Position numbers and translations under genes: made by a program. From CAZVGZ01 sp964627605 (GTDB taxonomy: Bacteria; Latescibacterota; MWCZ01; CAZVGZ01), in NCBI GenBank assembly GCA_964627605.1, contig CAZVGZ010000002.1, positions 106,252 through 170,251 of the forward strand: a stretch of DNA of 64,000 nucleotides. The letters run 5' to 3'. Positions 25,096-33,422 of the stretch are shown here, piece after piece. Numbering within the stretch: position 1 is the first letter of the stretch; each line of letters starts with the position of its first letter. Below the pieces are notes generated by a model. It was not told where the DNA came from. It ran no database searches and saw only the letters and a program-made list of their open reading frames with translations.

Positions 25096-26403
25096 CTAGG
25101 CGACAACAGGCAGCCCACCAGCATTTTTCGAAATTAGCGCTTCGAACTCATGGCGGAACTTGCGAACCATGACTGTCGCAGGCCAACCGAACGAGACGCC
25201 AAACAGGCAGATCGTCTTGTTGAACTCAAACTTATCAATGTCGCCGACGTTCACCAGTATCTGTTCTAAAAGGTCCACGTCATCCGATGTACCTCGACCG
25301 TCCACCATTCTCTCGACAACATCGTGGATCCACTTGCACCCCTCGCGGCAAGGCGTACACTGCCCGCACGATTCGTGGACATAAAACTTCATCATGTTGA
25401 GCAGCGTTTCAGGCATACTGACGGTCTCATCCATCACGATGACTCCCGCCGACCCCAACCCGCTCTGAACATCGCCCCTAGGTTTGAATGAGTCAGGAGC
25501 CATTCGTATGTCCAGCTCATCCGCCGTCAATACCGGCATGGACGAGCCACCAGGGATCACCGCTTTTATCTCATGCCCGTCGCGGACACCGCCAGCAAGC
25601 TCAATAAGCTCCCTGAGCGTAATATCCATGGTGCACTCATAGTTGCCCGGTTTATTAACGTGACCACTAACGCCATAGATCAGCGTTCCTGGGAACGGCT
25701 CGTAGCCAATGCTCGTGAACCACTCGGCACCGTTGTTTACAATCATCGGCACATAGCAGAGAGTGCCCAGGTTGTTTACGGTAGTGGGGCGACCAAATGC
25801 ACCGTATTGCGCAGGGAATGGCGGTTTGTTTCTTGGGTAGGCGCGTTTGCCCTCAAGCGACTCCATCAGCCCGGTCTCTTCACCACATATATATGCACCA
25901 GCGCCAGGGTGTATGTGTACCTGAATCTCAACTTCGGTACCGCAGACGTTTTTGCCGATAAACCCTTTTTCCCGCGCCTGTTCTATCGCCTCATCCATCA
26001 GTTTGATGCCAGCGGTCATCTCGCCTCTTATATAGACATAGGCGACACGCGCTCTGATCGCGTAGGCAGCTATTATCGCCCCCTCCAAACAGAGGTGGGG
26101 GTCTTTTTCAATGAGCGCCCGATCTTTGAAGGTCCCCGGCTCACTCTCATCGCAGTTGACGCACAGAACCGAGTCACCGTCTGGCTCCTTTGGCATGAAG
26201 CTCCATTTCATGCCAGCGGAGAACCAGGCGCCGCCTCGCCCCTGAAGGTTGGCGGTTTTGATCAGATCGACAACATCGTCTGGTGAGAGTTCGGTAACGG
26301 CTTTTTTCAGCGCCGAATAGTTGCCGTGTTCGATAGCAACGTCGATATCCCGTATACCAGGGACGGCGAAATTCTTTTTTAAGAGGGGGTATTCTTGGGC
26401 CAT
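25096..26403 (-). CDS. nuoF: NADH-quinone oxidoreductase subunit F
   Basis: NADH- and FMN-binding subunit, 435 residues. Visible are the NADH/FMN glycine-rich GRGGAWFSAGMKW (about residues 55-67), CNCDESEPGTFKDR-like segment (here VNCDESEPGTFKDR, about 82-95), and the [4Fe-4S] site ESCGQCTPCREGC (about 346-358). It is the first gene of the operon in this window; nuoE, which normally precedes it, is absent. Confidence 0.96.
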   Translation of the reverse strand: MAQEYPLLKKNFAVPGIRDIDVAIEHGNYSALKKAVTELSPDDVVDLIKTANLQGRGGAWFSAGMKWSFMPKEPDGDSVLCVNCDESEPGTFKDRALIEKDPHLCLEGAIIAAYAIRARVAYVYIRGEMTAGIKLMDEAIEQAREKGFIGKNVCGTEVEIQVHIHPGAGAYICGEETGLMESLEGKRAYPRNKPPFPAQYGAFGRPTTVNNLGTLCYVPMIVNNGAEWFTSIGYEPFPGTLIYGVSGHVNKPGNYECTMDITLRELIELAGGVRDGHEIKAVIPGGSSMPVLTADELDIRMAPDSFKPRGDVQSGLGSAGVIVMDETVSMPETLLNMMKFYVHESCGQCTPCREGCKWIHDVVERMVDGRGTSDDVDLLEQILVNVGDIDKFEFNKTICLFGVSFGWPATVMVRKFRHEFEALISKNAGGLPVVA

Positions 26404-26510
26404 TTACCGGGCTCTTCAAATTCTTTGGGGGCGCACTGTGGGGCCGTGTTTGTCGCCAGAACAATCAATATAACTGAACCCGACTCCAGCCAACACCCAC
26501 GGAGCATCGC

Positions 26511-26539
26511 AATATATTCATCTCACACAGGTGTGAAAA
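26511..26539 (-). promoter_or_regulatory. Candidate promoter and palindromic operator of the nuo operon
   Basis: On the minus strand TTTTCA (plus 26534-26539), a 17-base spacer and TATATT (26511-26516) form a plausible -35/-10 pair about 110 bases before nuoF. A 14-base palindrome TCACACAGGTGTGA (plus 26523-26536) covers the spacer and -35, where a repressor would block polymerase. The remaining gene-free DNA from 26404 to 26737 shows nothing else I can name, apart from a T-rich stretch near 26576-26584 on the plus strand. Confidence 0.4.
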
Positions 26540-26737
26540 CTCCCGTTCGGCGAGAGGAGGAGCGCCAAGCGAGGGTTTTTTTCTCTATAGCGCACCCGAT
26601 CGGGAAGGCAGACTTATCGGATGCCGCATCTATGTGCCGACCAACTGCACTAAAGTAATCCTCCAAACACTGTTTTGCCTGTGACCTCGCTCACCGCGGG
26701 TTTTATTGGGTTCTGTCGGAGTTCAATCCCACCAGGT

Positions 26738-28012
26738 CTATTCTACACTCCAAGGCAGATCGGAGTGGCTCCCTCGCAGCGATGCCAGAATCTCCTCTGT
26801 GGTGGTGTTTTCCCTGTTGAGCCAACCGTCTTGGGCCTCCTCAAGCAGCTCGCCTACAAGCGGCCCAGGAGGAACACCTGCGGACAGGAGCAGATTGCCG
26901 TCGATAGGCGCACTGGTGGGATAATCATCGGGGCCGAGTCGATCGAGCTCTTTGCGAAAGTTGCGGTATGGTTTCTCTCTAACCGCCGATGCGCGCAGAT
27001 TTGCGCGAAGGAGCGTCAGATGCGCCGGCGCGCGTTTTTGGCGCAGATGGCGCACTCGGTCTGCGCGACTGGATGCGTAGCCCGATAGCCACCAGCTTTG
27101 CTGCTCTACCAGCTCGACGATAGTGTCGCTGATCTCATTGGAGCAACGCCACCGACCCAGCAGCAAATCAATCTGCTCAATCGGCATCGAATGACACAAG
27201 GCAGCCATAGCGACGCCAATCCCAGCGCGGTCGGGAAGAGCTCCTAGAACCGATATGTTGCGAGACCACCGGTCTCTACTATCACGCCTCAGCTCTTCAA
27301 GCTCTGGAGCGATCACCTCCAACAGCCCCAACTCGGCCAACTTCGCTACACCCTCAAACCGGGAGTGATGTTCCAATATCAACTCCAGTTCACCCAAAAT
27401 CCGCTCAGGAGATATTCGGTCCATTGAGCCCGCTAGACTGCTGATGGCTCTTGCTGTTTCAGGCTCGATCTGAAATCCCAATCGGGCAGCAAACCGGACC
27501 GCCCTCAGCAGCCTAAGGGAGTCCTCCTGGAACCGCTCAATTGGGTCTCCAATGGTCCGAACAAGGCGGCGATCTAAGTCGTCCACACCACCGACAAGGT
27601 CTGTTACAACAGAGGATTCCGGATCAAAAAGAAGACCGTTTATCGTAAAATCGCGGCGCTGCACATCTGCCGCTTCATCACCAAAAGTCACCGAAGACGG
27701 ACGCCGCCCATCTTTATACGCGCCATCTTCCCGAAAGGTCGCCACCTCGTAGGCGTGGCCTCGTAGATAGACTTGAATCACCCCAAAAGTCTGCCCAACA
27801 GCGCGGGTGTGGGAGAAGCAGCGGCGAATCTCCTTCGGGAGGGCGCTCGTGGCGATGTCGAAATCTTTGGGATCTCTTTTGAGCCATAGATCGCGAACGC
27901 ACCCACCAACCAGAAAAGCACGAAAACCCTCGGCCCGCAGCCGCATTACGATCTGCACGCTGCTGGCGAAACCTGTGGGCTTGAAATCGATGTCTATCGG
28001 GTAGGTCGGCAT
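26738..28012 (-). CDS. cca: CCA-adding enzyme / poly(A) polymerase family tRNA nucleotidyltransferase
   Basis: Class II nucleotidyltransferase of 424 residues that adds or repairs the tRNA 3' CCA end, or polyadenylates RNA. The head domain shows LVGGCVRDLWLKRDPKDFDI (about residues 34-53), holding the catalytic DxD, then RRDFTINGL (about 119-127) and the DPIERFQEDSLRLLRAVRFA helix (about 154-173). The C-terminal half is helical. ATG 28012 is preferred because it lies one base after the stop of the upstream small ORF; TTG 28024 would add four residues. A CCA-adding role is consistent with the nearby tRNA-Asn that lacks an encoded CCA. Distinguishing it from PcnB would need a phylogeny. Confidence 0.88.
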   Translation of the reverse strand: MPTYPIDIDFKPTGFASSVQIVMRLRAEGFRAFLVGGCVRDLWLKRDPKDFDIATSALPKEIRRCFSHTRAVGQTFGVIQVYLRGHAYEVATFREDGAYKDGRRPSSVTFGDEAADVQRRDFTINGLLFDPESSVVTDLVGGVDDLDRRLVRTIGDPIERFQEDSLRLLRAVRFAARLGFQIEPETARAISSLAGSMDRISPERILGELELILEHHSRFEGVAKLAELGLLEVIAPELEELRRDSRDRWSRNISVLGALPDRAGIGVAMAALCHSMPIEQIDLLLGRWRCSNEISDTIVELVEQQSWWLSGYASSRADRVRHLRQKRAPAHLTLLRANLRASAVREKPYRNFRKELDRLGPDDYPTSAPIDGNLLLSAGVPPGPLVGELLEEAQDGWLNRENTTTEEILASLRGSHSDLPWSVE

Positions 28013-28013
28013 A

Positions 28014-28208
28014 TCAGCAATCAAGCTCGGTGTAGATCGCGGTGGGAAGCCGCTTCAGAGAGAACATAACACTCTGACGCATCGAGCGGCTTGGGGGACG
28101 GTTCACCAGTGTCAGCACCACCCCTGTCATTGGCCTGCATTCTCCAATGCCAGTACATTTAAACAGATCCCCCAGAACGGGTATTCGAGAGGGTCCGCAG
28201 CCAATCAA
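28014..28208 (-). CDS. Possible small ORF coupled to cca
   Basis: A 64-codon frame (TTG start, or ATG at about codon 27) ending in TGA one base before the cca ATG, the spacing expected of coupled genes. The product would contain IPVLGDLFKCTGIGECRP and a basic stretch NRPPSRSMRQ. I recognise no family, and the start lacks a strong ribosome-binding site. It could equally be leader sequence. Confidence 0.3.
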   Translation of the reverse strand: MIGCGPSRIPVLGDLFKCTGIGECRPMTGVVLTLVNRPPSRSMRQSVMFSLKRLPTAIYTELDC

Positions 28209-28257
28209 ATCTACAGTGTTGGCACTCTAATCGTCACATCATAGACCGGCCTAGTTG

Positions 28258-31200
28258 ATGAACACGATCTCCGATTTTTTCGATGACCGCACCATCCTAA
28301 TCACCGGTGCCAGCGGTTTTCTGGGGCAGCCGATGCTGGAGAAGATCCTTAGGGAGATTCCCCAGGTCCGCCGCATCTACCTCCTGCTGCGCCCCAAACG
28401 TCAGACCGACGGCTCACTATGGGATGCCCAGGAGCGCGTGCGGCGCGAAGTGCTGAGTTCTTCGGTTTTCGAGCGGCTCCGAGGCGAATTTGGCGATGGT
28501 TTCGAGGAGTATTTCAACCAGAAAGTATACGGCGTTGGCGGTGATCTGACATCCGACCGGCTCGGGATTGATGACGAGGTCTATGCGACGCTCACAGAAG
28601 AAGTTGACATCGTCATCAACAGCGCGGCAGTAGTGACATTTGATGAGCGCTTGGATTTCGCAGTCAATCTGAACATGATGGGCCCCCGGCGAATCATGGC
28701 GTTCGCGAACGACTGCCGCGCACTGGCCTGTATTCACGTTTCGACAGCATACGTTCACGGGATGTGCAGCGGGCGGATGGAGGAGACTTTGGTACCGCTC
28801 AAACGGCTCGTTGGAGAGAGAGCAAACGACGGCGAAACCCTCTCGCTACTCCTCGAAAAAGCCGATGAGTTGACCGCCAGAGCCGGTACCCGGCGCGAAT
28901 ATGCCGACGGCCCTGAGATGAAACGCGCATTCCTGAAGGAAGCCAAAAAGGAGTTGGCGTCTCGCGGCGACTCCGAAGATGGTTTGCCCGCCTTGATTGA
29001 GTTGTGCCGAACCAGGTGGATCAGGGAAAGTCTCATGGAAGAGGGGATAGACTCGGCGCGTGAGGCAGGCTGGAACGACACCTACACCTACACTAAAGCC
29101 CTCGGCGAGCATATGGTCGCCGCCACCCACGACCAGGTCCCTACGGCGATTGTTCGCCCGGCGATCATCGAAAGCAGTCTGGCTGAGCCGGTTCCCGGGT
29201 GGCTCGATGGCTTCCGCATGGCCGATCCGCTGATTGCGGCTATGGCTAAAGCGCAGCTCAAGGATTTCCCGGCGTCACCAGGCAGAAATCTGGATCTTAT
29301 CCCTGTGGACCTGGTCGTAAACACCATTCTGGCGGCGATACCCGCCACGGCTGAAAGCAATGATTTCAAAATCTATCAGGTGGCTTCGAGTTCGGAGAAC
29401 CCGGCGACAATAAGCACTATCGTAGGGCAGGTCCAACGCCACTTTTTCGACTACCCGCTCCGTGACAAACGCGGCGAGCCCATCGTGGTGCCAGCATGGC
29501 AATATCCGACTGTAGAGCAGTTTGGTCGAAGGCAGTGGTTGCAGGTGAAAGTACCTCTGATGATCGCCAAGCTGGTTTTTTCTATAATCCCCAAAGCCCG
29601 CAAATGGCGGCGACGTATAGATGTTCTGCTGAAAGCGCTCCAACAGCTCGACTACTACCTGAAAATCTACGGCCCCTACACTAATCTCGATTGCCAGTTC
29701 GACACGACCAATACGAGATTGCTCTACGAATCGCTCGCCGCACCTGAACAGACCGCTTTCAGCTTCTGCCCAACCCGGATCGATTGGCCGGAGTACATCT
29801 ATGCCATCCATATCCCAGGCCTCAAATACTATGTCATGAAGATCGTCGATGAGAGCACCGAAAGGCTGCGCCACGCTGCTGTTCATGGGATGGACTCCGA
29901 TCCACGCGGACCATATCTACCAACGACAATCCCTGAGCTGCTCACGCGCAGCGCAGCGCGGTGGCCTGATAAAGTGGCGGTTCAGGCTAAAAGGGGTGGT
30001 CAATGGACCAGGTTGACATATGCCGATATTCACGAACGCTCGCGTCTGATCGCCGCCTCTTTCCGTAAGCGGGGTCTCTCTCAAGGAGACCGGGTTGTTC
30101 TCTACTCAGAAAACCAGCCGGAGTGGGCGGTCGCATATTTTGCAGCGTCAGCTCTGGGCCTGACAGTAGTACCGCTCGACCGTCAGGTCGAACCTGAGGA
30201 CGCCTGTGACTTAGCGCGCCTTACTGACGCCAAGGCGATCCTCGCCTCGCACTGCTGCATGGGGTCAGTCGCAAGCGTTTCCACAGACACACCTGTCTGG
30301 AATATCAACAACTGGTGTTTGCCGCTGGATTCGCCAGACGCCAGCGAGGTCGAATTCACAACGCCCAGTGACGACGATCTACCCCACGTTCACCCTGAAT
30401 CCCCAGCGTCAATAGTGTTCCTCATCGCGGTTGTGGAACCCAAAGCGGCGGTTTTGTCGCACCGCAATTTTTTGGCCGACCTGAAAGCGGTGACCAAAAA
30501 GCTGACACCCAATCATGATGAACAGTTCTTGTCGGTCTTGCCGCTGAACCATGTGTTCGAGTTCACAACAGGGCTTTTGACGCCTGTTTCCGCAGGTGCG
30601 ACGGTGACCTACGTCGATCGCCTCAACTCACGGGAAATCATGAGCTTAATGAGGGAGACCGGCACCACGGCGGTGCTGGGAGTTCCACGGCTGTTTAGGA
30701 TGTTCCTTGACGGGATTCAAAAACAGGTGCAACGCCGTTCTGCTGTTGTCAGAGCGGTTTTCAAAACGGCGCTCTGGTACAATAGACGTCGGCAGAGCGC
30801 CAGATTCGGCGTCAAACTGTTTAAACATGTCCACGAAGCGTTCGGTGGCAAGCTTAGGATTTTCATCAGCGGCGGCGCGGCGTTGGACAGCTATCTATAT
30901 CAGGCTTTTTGGTCGATGGGCATCCCCCTCTGCGAGGGGTACGGACTGACTGAGACAGCGCCTGTGCTCACCGTCTGCACATGGTCTGAGCACAAGCCTG
31001 GATCGGCTGGAAAACCGCTGCCGGGAGTCGATCTGAGGATAGAACAGCCCAACGGCTCTGGAGTCGGAGAGATAATCGTTCGTGCGCCGAATGTGATGCT
31101 GTGCTACTACGATGATCCCGAAGCGACTGAGACGGCGTTCAAAGATGGCTGGTTCCATACAGGCGATCTTGGGCGGCTGGACGATGAGGGGTTCATCCAC

Positions 31201-32604
31201 ATCACCGGGCGGATCAAAGAGGTCATGATCACCGGTGCGGGAAAGAACGTCTATCCGGTGGAAGTGGAGCATAAGTACGGCGGGTTTCCAGCGGTTGATA
31301 ACTACTGCATCGTAGGCGTGCCACCACCAGGTAAACTCAGCGACGAGGTTCATGCGGTGATGGTGCCTGATCGCGCACTGGGGCGAGACGAAGGTGAGGT
31401 GCGGGCGCAGGTGGTGGAAGCTGCCAAAGAGCGGGGCCGTTCGCTTCCTAGCTACCAGCGGATCCAGAAGTTTCACTTCAGTGAGTCGCTGCCTCTTAAA
31501 GCCGACGGCAAAGTCGATCGCAAGGCGGTGCGGGCAAGTCTGGTCGCCGAAGCGTCATATACAGGCGACGCTGGCGAGTTTACTCCAGTCGAGTCGAGTC
31601 AAACTATCGCGACTTCATCGCCAGCTCCAGACAACGAAACCAGCGACGCGTTACCCACGGTGGTGGCGGCGTTGTCGGAGTTGACGCGGTGCGACTCGGA
31701 GTCCGTGCGACTCGAACAGGATTTAGAGATCGACCTTGGCGTGGATTCGATGATGCGGCTGGAGCTTGTAGCCCACCTCGAAAGCGGGTCTGGGAGCAGT
31801 CTGCCGCCGGATGACGCCGTTGCGTGGCAGAGCGTGTCTGACGTAGTGGATTCGCTCAAACGCTCGACTCCTAAGACCGAGGCGGAACAGCAACCCCAGG
31901 AGTCCAACGGTCGATCCGATGACCTTAAGTGGTATACGCACAAAGGGTTGCCCATTATCGTCCCGACACTGCGCCATGCTGCCCACACTACCGGTCGGCT
32001 CATATATTCGAAATGGTTCGGACTGGATGTAAGTGGGCTGGAGCTTTTGCCAGAAGATCAGTCGTTCATAATCGCTCCAAACCACAGCAGCCACCTTGAC
32101 ACCGGAGCCATCACTTTTGCGGTTAGGGGGGCGTCGTCCTCGCTATATGTTTTGGGCGCAAAAGACTACTTTTTCAACTCGTGGCTCAAAGGGTGGTTCG
32201 TGAACCGGTTCCTAAGCGTGCTACCTATAGATCGGGGCGGAGATTTCCTTGAGGGTATCCAGCTCTGTAGGCGTGTTGCAGGCGATGGACATCCTCTTCT
32301 GGTTTTCCCTGAGGGGACACGCTCGCCAACCGGGCGCATTCGGGCGTTTCGAGTCGGGTTGGGTCTTCTGGCAGCGGAACTGGATGTGCCGGTCGTTCCT
32401 GCGTGGATTGACGGTACTTATGATGCGCTGCCAAAGGGTTGCTCTTGGCCGCGAAGATCATCAATCCACGTCAGTTTCGGAGCTCCTATATCCATGAGCG
32501 GCTATGGGCTGGACCAACTGGACGAGACACAGAGGTTCGACGCCTACCGCAGGATCACGTCAGATACCCAGGCCGCTGTCGAAGCGTTGGCGCACAGCTC
32601 TTAG
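28258..32604 (+). CDS. Lipid megaenzyme: fatty acyl reductase - acyl-AMP ligase - ACP - PlsC acyltransferase
   Basis: A 1,448-residue four-part fusion. Residues 1-400: extended SDR fatty acyl reductase domain with GASGFLG near residue 18 and catalytic Tyr276/Lys280. Residues about 430-545: FAR C-terminal 'sterile' domain (FDTTNTR, then WPEYIYAIHIPGLKYYVMK). Residues about 554-1100: AMP-binding acyl ligase with YGLTETAPV, GRIKEVMI and catalytic Lys1085, but with the P-loop replaced by FLIAVVEPKAAV (from residue 721). Residues about 1125-1200: acyl carrier domain with phosphopantetheine Ser1164 in LGVDSMM. Residues about 1230-1448: PlsC acyltransferase with NHSSHLD (His1276/Asp1281) and FPEGTRS (Glu1352). 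It could load fatty acids on its own ACP, reduce some to alcohol and acylate a glycerol phosphate. The layout recalls myxobacterial ElbD. A HAD phosphatase follows with no gap. Confidence 0.88.
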   Translation: MNTISDFFDDRTILITGASGFLGQPMLEKILREIPQVRRIYLLLRPKRQTDGSLWDAQERVRREVLSSSVFERLRGEFGDGFEEYFNQKVYGVGGDLTSDRLGIDDEVYATLTEEVDIVINSAAVVTFDERLDFAVNLNMMGPRRIMAFANDCRALACIHVSTAYVHGMCSGRMEETLVPLKRLVGERANDGETLSLLLEKADELTARAGTRREYADGPEMKRAFLKEAKKELASRGDSEDGLPALIELCRTRWIRESLMEEGIDSAREAGWNDTYTYTKALGEHMVAATHDQVPTAIVRPAIIESSLAEPVPGWLDGFRMADPLIAAMAKAQLKDFPASPGRNLDLIPVDLVVNTILAAIPATAESNDFKIYQVASSSENPATISTIVGQVQRHFFDYPLRDKRGEPIVVPAWQYPTVEQFGRRQWLQVKVPLMIAKLVFSIIPKARKWRRRIDVLLKALQQLDYYLKIYGPYTNLDCQFDTTNTRLLYESLAAPEQTAFSFCPTRIDWPEYIYAIHIPGLKYYVMKIVDESTERLRHAAVHGMDSDPRGPYLPTTIPELLTRSAARWPDKVAVQAKRGGQWTRLTYADIHERSRLIAASFRKRGLSQGDRVVLYSENQPEWAVAYFAASALGLTVVPLDRQVEPEDACDLARLTDAKAILASHCCMGSVASVSTDTPVWNINNWCLPLDSPDASEVEFTTPSDDDLPHVHPESPASIVFLIAVVEPKAAVLSHRNFLADLKAVTKKLTPNHDEQFLSVLPLNHVFEFTTGLLTPVSAGATVTYVDRLNSREIMSLMRETGTTAVLGVPRLFRMFLDGIQKQVQRRSAVVRAVFKTALWYNRRRQSARFGVKLFKHVHEAFGGKLRIFISGGAALDSYLYQAFWSMGIPLCEGYGLTETAPVLTVCTWSEHKPGSAGKPLPGVDLRIEQPNGSGVGEIIVRAPNVMLCYYDDPEATETAFKDGWFHTGDLGRLDDEGFIHITGRIKEVMITGAGKNVYPVEVEHKYGGFPAVDNYCIVGVPPPGKLSDEVHAVMVPDRALGRDEGEVRAQVVEAAKERGRSLPSYQRIQKFHFSESLPLKADGKVDRKAVRASLVAEASYTGDAGEFTPVESSQTIATSSPAPDNETSDALPTVVAALSELTRCDSESVRLEQDLEIDLGVDSMMRLELVAHLESGSGSSLPPDDAVAWQSVSDVVDSLKRSTPKTEAEQQPQESNGRSDDLKWYTHKGLPIIVPTLRHAAHTTGRLIYSKWFGLDVSGLELLPEDQSFIIAPNHSSHLDTGAITFAVRGASSSLYVLGAKDYFFNSWLKGWFVNRFLSVLPIDRGGDFLEGIQLCRRVAGDGHPLLVFPEGTRSPTGRIRAFRVGLGLLAAELDVPVVPAWIDGTYDALPKGCSWPRRSSIHVSFGAPISMSGYGLDQLDETQRFDAYRRITSDTQAAVEALAHSS

Positions 32605-33291
32605 ATGGCAACCGGGAGCTGCAGCGCTGCGTTTTTCGACATCGACGGCACGCTGACGCGGACCAACATCGTGATCTACTACGTGGCGCTAGCCCTAAAG
32701 GGCCGGCGCGCAATCTCCAAAACCGTCTGGTACGCTGGTTTCGCGTTTAAAGTCGTACTGTTCCTTATCCTGGACAAGATCTCCCGCAGATGGTTTAATG
32801 TTTTTTTCTATCGTGGCTATAGAGGCTGTACAACAACGGAGCTTGATAGTGTCGCCGGTGAAAATTTCAAAAAAATTACACACCCGCGTCTGTTTGCCAG
32901 CGGCGCGCAGCAGATCAAAGAACATCAGGACAGTGGGGAGATAGTGGTGTTTGTCACCGGCACACTGGACGTGATCGCCGCTCCTTTAGCAGAACTGTTG
33001 GGCGTGGAGCATGTGATGTCGGTGTCACTGTCAGAACGCGATGGGGTATGCACTGGTGGGTTGACTGGACCGCCTCTGAGCGATGTGGAAAAAGCACGGA
33101 GAGTCAGAGAGTTCGCAGATGAGCACGATATTGATCTCTCGGCAAGTTTCGCCTATGGAGACAGTGCAGCGGATAGGGCAATGCTGGAGGCAGTGGGAAA
33201 CCCGGTGGCTGTCAATCCTGACAGGAGTCTGGGGGCCCACGCCAAAGAACATGGATGGCAGGTGCGCCACTGGGCGGACTCGTCGCACTGA
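32605..33291 (+). CDS. HAD-IB family phosphatase
   Basis: Haloacid-dehalogenase phosphatase of 228 residues. Motif I is FFDIDGTLT (about residues 10-18), motif II is VFVTGT (about 115-120), and motif IV is AYGDSAADRAML (about 183-194). HAD-IB members include phosphoserine phosphatase and lipid phosphatases fused or adjacent to PlsC enzymes. The two hydrophobic stretches in the cap (about 43-57) hint at membrane contact. Its ATG follows the megaenzyme stop without a gap, so it probably acts on the megaenzyme's product, for example removing phosphate from a (lyso)phosphatidate-like lipid. The substrate is inferred from context. Confidence 0.85.
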   Translation: MATGSCSAAFFDIDGTLTRTNIVIYYVALALKGRRAISKTVWYAGFAFKVVLFLILDKISRRWFNVFFYRGYRGCTTTELDSVAGENFKKITHPRLFASGAQQIKEHQDSGEIVVFVTGTLDVIAAPLAELLGVEHVMSVSLSERDGVCTGGLTGPPLSDVEKARRVREFADEHDIDLSASFAYGDSAADRAMLEAVGNPVAVNPDRSLGAHAKEHGWQVRHWADSSH

Positions 33292-33422
33292 CATTGGGGT
33301 GGGGCCTGTCTAAGGTGCAACATTGGTTGTGTAGTTCAACACGCTAAGCCTATAGTGATGTGCGGTGCCGTGGTATTTCGCGGTGAAACAGGAATTCAGG
33401 GCATGATTCAGGGTGTATATAT

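Noticed and set aside
26530..26585. Plus-strand terminator upstream of nuoF
   Set aside because: A GGCG/CGCC stem with T7 is visible, but the stem has mismatches and a bulge, and no plus-strand gene lies upstream to be terminated.
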